Source of the DNA: an uncultured Flavobacteriaceae bacterium
GTDB taxonomy: Bacteria > Bacteroidota > Bacteroidia > Flavobacteriales > Flavobacteriaceae
Reading direction: 5' to 3'
Assembly: GCA_905181615.1 (NCBI GenBank)
Contig: CAJIYH010000003.1
Location: 1 to 64,000 of the forward strand
Length of the DNA: 64,000 nucleotides
Under the pieces are notes generated by a model. That model did no database searches, was not told the origin of the DNA, and saw nothing but the letters and a program-made list of their open reading frames with translations. Positions within the stretch are counted from its first letter, which is position 1, and each line of letters opens with the position of its first letter. Positions 59,120 through 64,000 of this stretch are shown here, piece after piece. Both the position numbers and the translations under genes were made by a program.

Positions 59120-62100
59120 TTTTTGATGAATTTTATAGTTTCTTCTTTCTGATCACTTAAAATTTTTAAAAAATAATTTCCATTTGCTAACGAACTCATA
59201 TTTATCGGAATTTTTCTGTCGTTGGCTTCTAGTTGAATTGAATCTTCAAAAAGTAAATTTGCTCGAATATCATAAATGATATATCGAATATTTGTTTCTG
59301 TTCCACCAACCAAAACATAAGCGTTTTCATTCACTGGGTTTGGATATAAAACCGAATCAGCAGCAATGTAAATTTCTTTTTTGAAAGAGCCTTGACAGCT
59401 CAGATCTGTAAAAACCTCAATCGTATTGAGACCTAATCTGAGTGGTAAGTCAACTTGTGACTTACTCTGAATTCGACTTTTCTTATTGTTCAAGGTAACC
59501 GTATAATTAGAAGCTCCTTGGAGGTTCAAAGATAAAATCAAATCGTTTTCATTAACAAGAGAGGTGACTTGTAAAGGGTCGGGTTGTGAGATTGAAGCAG
59601 TATAACAACGCTCATAACTTGGATCGTCACTAATGCCAATACAGACAAGATAAGTGCCGCTTTCGAGATTAGGGATGCTTAGGTCGTATGCAGAAAAAAT
59701 ATAATCATCATTAAAACCGTTTGGGCCTATAATTTGAACTGTATAATCAGCAATTGCAACAGCACTAATTTGGATAGCGCCATTGTTTCTAGAAACACAA
59801 GTTTCGTCTAATTTTGAGATTGTAAAATTATTAAACGTTTCTATGTCACATAGATCACCTTGACCGTTACCATCAGAATCTAATTGGTCTTGATTTGAAA
59901 CAAGTGGACAGTTGTCATTTTCGTTAGAAAGCAAGTCAAAATCATCGTTTTTCATAATAATTCCATTGACACAAAAATTGAGGTTAAATAAAACTATTCG
60001 ACCACTATCCAGAGGACCAATATCTTCTATCTTAAGTCTCCATTTTCCAAAAGATGATGTTCCAACAAAAACACTAAGATCTCCTTCTGGTCGAAATGAT
60101 CCTGTAAAAGGAGCAGAGCTATCTTCTGTTAAATTTGTAGCTTCTTGGTCAAAAATTGTATTTTCAAAATTAGAGCCAGATCCTCCTATATTACTTGCCA
60201 GGATTACTTCTGTTCCGTCGGGTGAAATTAAAGTAAGAACCATATCCGACAACCAAGTATGCTCTATGCTAAACTCCACATTAAGGTCCGATATCTTATA
60301 GTCGTTAGCCATATAAACTTCAGCGTATGTAATTCCAATTTGACTGGCAACAGCATCTTGTAATGATACCGGAAGACTGGCTGCACCGATAGGGCTGCAG
60401 TCAACTAAATCGGTTTTAAAGTTTTGAGTTTCTGAAAAACTACTCTCACCACAAACATTAAAACCTTTAACCCTCCAAAAATATGTAGTCTCCCCTTCAA
60501 GATTAAAAAACGGACTGAAATTATTCGTTGCAATCGTTGAAGAAATAACCAACGACTCGAAGGTGCTCGATGTTGAAAGTTGAAGAATGTATTGATCTGC
60601 ATTTTCATCTGCTTCCCAATTCATCAAAGGCTTAAGTGGTTGTAGAGCATCCGAAGAGTCTGGATGTAAACCTATTGGAGTTTCAAAATTACTTTGCTTA
60701 CTAATAAATCTAAAATCTTGACGTTCGACTAAATCCCCTGAGCTTGCAACTAAAGTAATTGAATAAGAACCTGGATCAAGGGTTGATAAATTTGATAAAC
60801 TTATGGTTCCTTGTTCTTGACTAGTAGAACTTGAATTAGGATTTATTAAGTGATTAATACCAGATGGAACACCTTGTAAACTATAGGTTACAGTGCCTGT
60901 AAAATCTTGATAATAATTAAGTGTAAAGTTATAACTCAGAGCGGTTGGATCGCATATTTTTTTTGAAACAATTTGAAAAGGGGTTGCAAAAGCACGTTCA
61001 GCTATAACAAATGACTGGCTATTAATTGCAAAATAGATTCCGTTATCCGGGACTATTTTAATTCGGGTATTGGTAGCCGAAAAGCTCACAGGAACAACAA
61101 AATCATATTGACCGTCATTTAAGGTGTTTGAGACTAAAAGTGTATCGAAATTCTCACCCCCATCTAAAGATAAATAAATGGATACTGTTTCTGTATTTAT
61201 TGGTGCTTGATCTGTGTTATTGACATTCCAAGAAATGAACTCATTTGCTCCAGTTTTCCAAACTACCGTATTGGTGTTTTGAGAGGTTATTTCAAAAGGG
61301 CCAGCGTCTTCTATAACTGATATTGTTCTAAAATCTTGAGCTGTTTGACCTGTGCTTACTGAGTTAGTTTCTGTTCTGTCTCGAACGGTAATCCCCCAAC
61401 TAAGGGAACGGTTAACTAAAGAAACAGTTTGCCAGTCTTCTGGGTTCTGTGGATTTGTTTGAGTCAATTTCCCCGCTAGAACCCTGGACATTGAAGGTAC
61501 AGTTCGAACAGGAGTATTGGTCGGCAAAAAAGATCTGTTATTTGAGCCAGACTCACTAGTAGGTCCAAAGTTAGCTTGTGTTGCAAGGCCACTGTTTAAT
61601 TGCTCCCAACAATATGTAAGCGCATCCTCATCTGGATCAGTCGCAACTGCTTCTAAAGTATAGGCTGTGCCTATTGGAATTACAACATCTAGTCCTGCAT
61701 CTACAGTAGGAGTTTGATTATCAATATCGGATGTAGACTGACAACTAAATCGTGCCAGGTAAGCTGCAACATTTACAATACTGTTGTAATGAAAATAAGG
61801 GTCACTGTGGTTCTGAAGATCATCTAATCCTGTTATTCCTGCGTACCCCATAATGGTAGAACCACTTCCAGGTTCACTGTTAACACCCGAGCCTTCTGTT
61901 TCATGAGAGAAGGTATGGTAAGCTCCAAATTGATGACCGATTTCATGAGCTACAAAATCAATATCAAAATAATCATTCAAAAACTGCCCTACTCCAGAAG
62001 TATCTACAAAAGGATGTGAAGTAAAGGCTGAACCTTTTCTTCCATTTGAACAAACATTTCCAACACTACCAGCATTTCCATTAGCATCACCGTAATCGAA

Positions 62101-62967
62101 CAAATGACCTATATCATAATTAGATTCTCCAAAGGAGTCCGTGAGAACTTCTTGAATTTCCTCGTTAAAATCATCCCCATAAGGATCCGTTTCTGGATCA
62201 TCATACAAAAGGTTTGCAGAAGACACGAGTTCTAATCTTACACCAAAATCAATCCCAAAAACTTCATTAATTCGATTAATTGTACTTACTACTTGCACGA
62301 AGGCATCTTCCTTGTTTGTTCCATTAGAATCGTCGTCGTCTCCAAAAAACTGAGTAAACTCACCAGTTGCTGAAACTGCAATTCTATAAGTCTTTAAGTT
62401 TTGAGTTGAGACTGCTTTAGAATTAGCACCTTTCAAAATTTTGATTTGCGCCTCTGATTGTTTGGAGAAAAGTTTTGAGTCAACCAAACAGTTCAGGCGC
62501 TCAAAATCATCATAAAGAGATCCACCTCTTTTATAAAAAAGATGCTCATTTTGATTGCCGTTTCTTTTAGGTTGTATAAAAAACCTTCCATTAGCTGATG
62601 TCAGCATAGCATTTATTCCCATGGGGGATGAACTCCATCGAGCATAAACATTGGCGCGTTCTAAACTCTGACCTACATAGGTTTTAATGTTGGGATAAGC
62701 TTTGGAAAGACTCAAAGAAAGAACTTCTATTTCTTCTACTGTAAATTGCTCCGTTTGCCCAAATTCATTTGGAAAAGAAATGGTTTCTTTTGATTTAGAA
62801 GAAGCCGTTGTAAATAATTTATTTTTGTTTAAAGTAACCGTTTGAATATATTCATCTGAATTGTGATCTAAATGCTGTGAATTTTTCTCAAAACTCCATA
62901 GATCTTGTGCCTGAGACGGAACAGATATAATAAAAAGAACCAGAAAATATTTTATAAAGATTTTCAA
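59116..62967 (-). CDS. Secreted reprolysin-like metalloprotease with P-domain and T9SS sorting domain
   Basis: 1283 aa. Order: signal peptide (FLVLFIISVPSQAQ), a propeptide, and a zinc protease domain of about residues 190-410 with HEIGHQFGAYHTF near residue 340 (HExxHxxGxxH metzincin motif). FN3-like segments follow (YILQLSTSSTFESLVI...TTYFWRVKGFN). A proprotein-convertase P-like domain comes next (LPVSLQDAV...GKWRLKIEDIGPLDSGRI). A thrombospondin type 3-like calcium motif (DNCPLVSNQDQLDSDGNG) and a C-terminal type A sorting domain (VLYPNPVNENAYV...GNYFLKIL) complete it. It is exported by type IX secretion to degrade proteins. Confidence 0.93.
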   Translation of the reverse strand: MKIFIKYFLVLFIISVPSQAQDLWSFEKNSQHLDHNSDEYIQTVTLNKNKLFTTASSKSKETISFPNEFGQTEQFTVEEIEVLSLSLSKAYPNIKTYVGQSLERANVYARWSSSPMGINAMLTSANGRFFIQPKRNGNQNEHLFYKRGGSLYDDFERLNCLVDSKLFSKQSEAQIKILKGANSKAVSTQNLKTYRIAVSATGEFTQFFGDDDDSNGTNKEDAFVQVVSTINRINEVFGIDFGVRLELVSSANLLYDDPETDPYGDDFNEEIQEVLTDSFGESNYDIGHLFDYGDANGNAGSVGNVCSNGRKGSAFTSHPFVDTSGVGQFLNDYFDIDFVAHEIGHQFGAYHTFSHETEGSGVNSEPGSGSTIMGYAGITGLDDLQNHSDPYFHYNSIVNVAAYLARFSCQSTSDIDNQTPTVDAGLDVVIPIGTAYTLEAVATDPDEDALTYCWEQLNSGLATQANFGPTSESGSNNRSFLPTNTPVRTVPSMSRVLAGKLTQTNPQNPEDWQTVSLVNRSLSWGITVRDRTETNSVSTGQTAQDFRTISVIEDAGPFEITSQNTNTVVWKTGANEFISWNVNNTDQAPINTETVSIYLSLDGGENFDTLLVSNTLNDGQYDFVVPVSFSATNTRIKIVPDNGIYFAINSQSFVIAERAFATPFQIVSKKICDPTALSYNFTLNYYQDFTGTVTYSLQGVPSGINHLINPNSSSTSQEQGTISLSNLSTLDPGSYSITLVASSGDLVERQDFRFISKQSNFETPIGLHPDSSDALQPLKPLMNWEADENADQYILQLSTSSTFESLVISSTIATNNFSPFFNLEGETTYFWRVKGFNVCGESSFSETQNFKTDLVDCSPIGAASLPVSLQDAVASQIGITYAEVYMANDYKISDLNVEFSIEHTWLSDMVLTLISPDGTEVILASNIGGSGSNFENTIFDQEATNLTEDSSAPFTGSFRPEGDLSVFVGTSSFGKWRLKIEDIGPLDSGRIVLFNLNFCVNGIIMKNDDFDLLSNENDNCPLVSNQDQLDSDGNGQGDLCDIETFNNFTISKLDETCVSRNNGAIQISAVAIADYTVQIIGPNGFNDDYIFSAYDLSIPNLESGTYLVCIGISDDPSYERCYTASISQPDPLQVTSLVNENDLILSLNLQGASNYTVTLNNKKSRIQSKSQVDLPLRLGLNTIEVFTDLSCQGSFKKEIYIAADSVLYPNPVNENAYVLVGGTETNIRYIIYDIRANLLFEDSIQLEANDRKIPINMSSLANGNYFLKILSDQKEETIKFIKK

Positions 62968-63037
62968 CAGATTAAATATATATTAATAATAGAATTAAAC
63001 ATACTGAAATTATACCCATTTTTAGACAGTAAAATCA

Positions 63038-63045
63038 TAGTTTTG
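63038..63045 (+). promoter_or_regulatory. TAnnTTTG-type -7 box for ribF
   Basis: TAGTTTTG fits the Bacteroidetes -7 consensus and lies 31 bases before the GTG start of ribF, in the 108-base divergent gap. Confidence 0.45.
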
Positions 63046-63075
63046 TAGCGTTAGAAATAAATATAATAGATTTTA

Positions 63076-64000
63076 GTGAAAATAGTAACGAAAATTGAAA
63101 ATTATCAGGAAGAAAAATCTTGCATACTGACAATAGGGACCTTCGACGGTGTTCATATTGGGCATCAAGAGATTATCCATAATTTAATAACCGAAGCCAG
63201 AAAAAAAAATATCTTAGCTGTAGTCTTAACGTTCTTTCCGCATCCACGAATGGTTTTGCAAAAAAATAGGGAAATTAAATTAATTGATAGTATAGGGGAT
63301 AAACAAAAAATACTTGCCTCTTTGGGTGTAGATGTTTTGGTAGTTCACCCTTTTTCTGAAGAATTTTCTAGATTAACACCGCTTGAATTCACTAGAGACA
63401 TTTTGGTAAACACCTTTAACATTTCAAAAGTAATCATTGGTTATGACCATCGATTTGGGAGAAATAGAGAAGCATCCATAACGGACTTACGCCAATTCTC
63501 TTCAGTTTATGGTTTTGAAGTAGAAGAAATACCCGCTCAAGAAATTGCTTCTGTAAATGTTAGCTCCACTAAAATAAGAGCCGCTCTAGAAGAAGGGGAC
63601 ATCGAAAAGGTGAACCAATTTTTGAACCGCCCTTTTTTACTTACAGGAAAAGTTACTCGAGGCGCTGGACTTGGAAGAACAATTAATTTCCCTACCGCAA
63701 ATATCGAAATAAAAGAAACCTATAAACTTTGCCCACCCAATGGGGTTTATCGTGTTCAGTCAATTATTGACGGAAAACAAGTTCTTGGAATGATGAATAT
63801 TGGAGTTAGACCAACTATGGGTGGAAATAATAAAACCATTGAAGTTCATTTTTTTGAATTTAATAACGATTTATATCAGCAAACCTTATCGATAGAAATC
63901 TTGAGTAAGATAAGAGAAGAACAAAAATTTGATTCGGTAGAGGAACTTCAAAATCAACTTAAAAAAGATAAAAAAAAAAGTACTGCGTTATTTGATTCCG
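63076..64000 (+). CDS. ribF: Bifunctional riboflavin kinase/FAD synthetase (3' end cut)
   Basis: The frame from GTG 63076 stays open to the window end, about 308 residues, near full length. The GTG start aligns with the family start (VKIVTKIENYQEE, then ILTIGTFDGVHIGHQEII). The N-terminal FMN adenylyltransferase domain has TIGTFDGVHIGHQ and IIGYDHRFGRNR. The C-terminal flavokinase domain has GRTINFPTANIEI, PPNGVYRV and MMNIGVRPT. It makes FMN and FAD from riboflavin. Only the last few residues appear to be missing. Confidence 0.95.
   Translation, partial: MKIVTKIENYQEEKSCILTIGTFDGVHIGHQEIIHNLITEARKKNILAVVLTFFPHPRMVLQKNREIKLIDSIGDKQKILASLGVDVLVVHPFSEEFSRLTPLEFTRDILVNTFNISKVIIGYDHRFGRNREASITDLRQFSSVYGFEVEEIPAQEIASVNVSSTKIRAALEEGDIEKVNQFLNRPFLLTGKVTRGAGLGRTINFPTANIEIKETYKLCPPNGVYRVQSIIDGKQVLGMMNIGVRPTMGGNNKTIEVHFFEFNNDLYQQTLSIEILSKIREEQKFDSVEELQNQLKKDKKKSTALFDS

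Noticed and set aside
59912-60301. 129-aa plus-strand ORF inside the metalloprotease gene
   Set aside because: Antisense shadow of the P-domain region; composition follows from the opposite coding strand.

Overview
The window reads as a chromosomal segment of a marine Flavobacteriia/Flavobacteriaceae bacterium. It is AT-rich, with SusC/SusD outer-membrane pairs, a type IX secretion sorting domain, many Cys-anchored lipoproteins and TAnnTTTG-type promoter boxes. An alginate locus and a myo-inositol locus together suggest a bacterium living on brown algae. This ecological reading is inference.

Region 1 (1-9395) is a tight plus-strand myo-inositol catabolic operon, cut at its 5' end: aldolase (iolJ-like), iolB, iolC, iolD, a sodium/solute symporter, iolA/mmsA, iolE and iolG. 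It is followed by a divergent photolyase/cryptochrome-like gene (9437) and an exported pair, an ADP-ribosylglycohydrolase-like lipoprotein and an endonuclease/exonuclease/phosphatase-fold protein.

Region 2 (about 13200-24400) is accessory and decayed. Small exported proteins, two of them 169-aa NTF2-fold lipoproteins, alternate with broken minus-strand genes: an MBL-fold fragment, a frameshifted SCO1 copy and a multiply frameshifted folE. Short repeats lie at the junctions. Intact genes here include a MazG-like protein, a CDP-alcohol phosphatidyltransferase, a YCF48-like lipoprotein, a GMC oxidoreductase and several unrecognised membrane proteins.

Region 3 (24375-35875) holds housekeeping and stress genes: M19 dipeptidase, SGNH hydrolase with kynureninase, and an MscS channel with a DUF6503-like protein and a tocopherol-cyclase-like protein. 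It ends in a sulfur module: a Crp/Fnr regulator, a SulP permease and a persulfide dioxygenase-rhodanese. Matching GTAAC-N4-GTTAC palindromes precede the latter two genes.

Region 4 (35928-52294), all minus strand, is a complete alginate utilisation locus. PL6, PL7 and PL17 lyases, SusC/SusD and a PKD lipoprotein capture and cut alginate. KdgF, an SDR reductase, KdgK and Eda carry the monomer to pyruvate and glyceraldehyde-3-phosphate. An MFS carrier imports uronates and a FadR-type GntR protein is the likely regulator. Phased TTGG-N4-CCAA palindromes resembling ExuR/UxuR operators precede two of its transcription units. SusC has an apparent one-base frameshift inside its signal peptide.

Region 5 (52300-56032) is a second decayed patch, ending at tRNA-Leu(CAA). 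It carries a TPR lipoprotein plus SCO1 operon, and part of that operon is duplicated in inverted orientation about 39 kb away in region 2. A 32-bp element and a tyrosine-recombinase-like C-terminal tail recur in both decayed patches. Region 6 (56135-64000) is core genome: prs, rplY, pth, a type IX-secreted metalloprotease coupled to a small lipoprotein, and ribF, which is cut at the window edge.

Best candidates for something undescribed are the repeated tail/hairpin junctions in the two decayed islands, the sulfur-module palindromes, and the operators and shared leader hairpins of the alginate locus. No CRISPR array, intact transposase or rRNA was seen.
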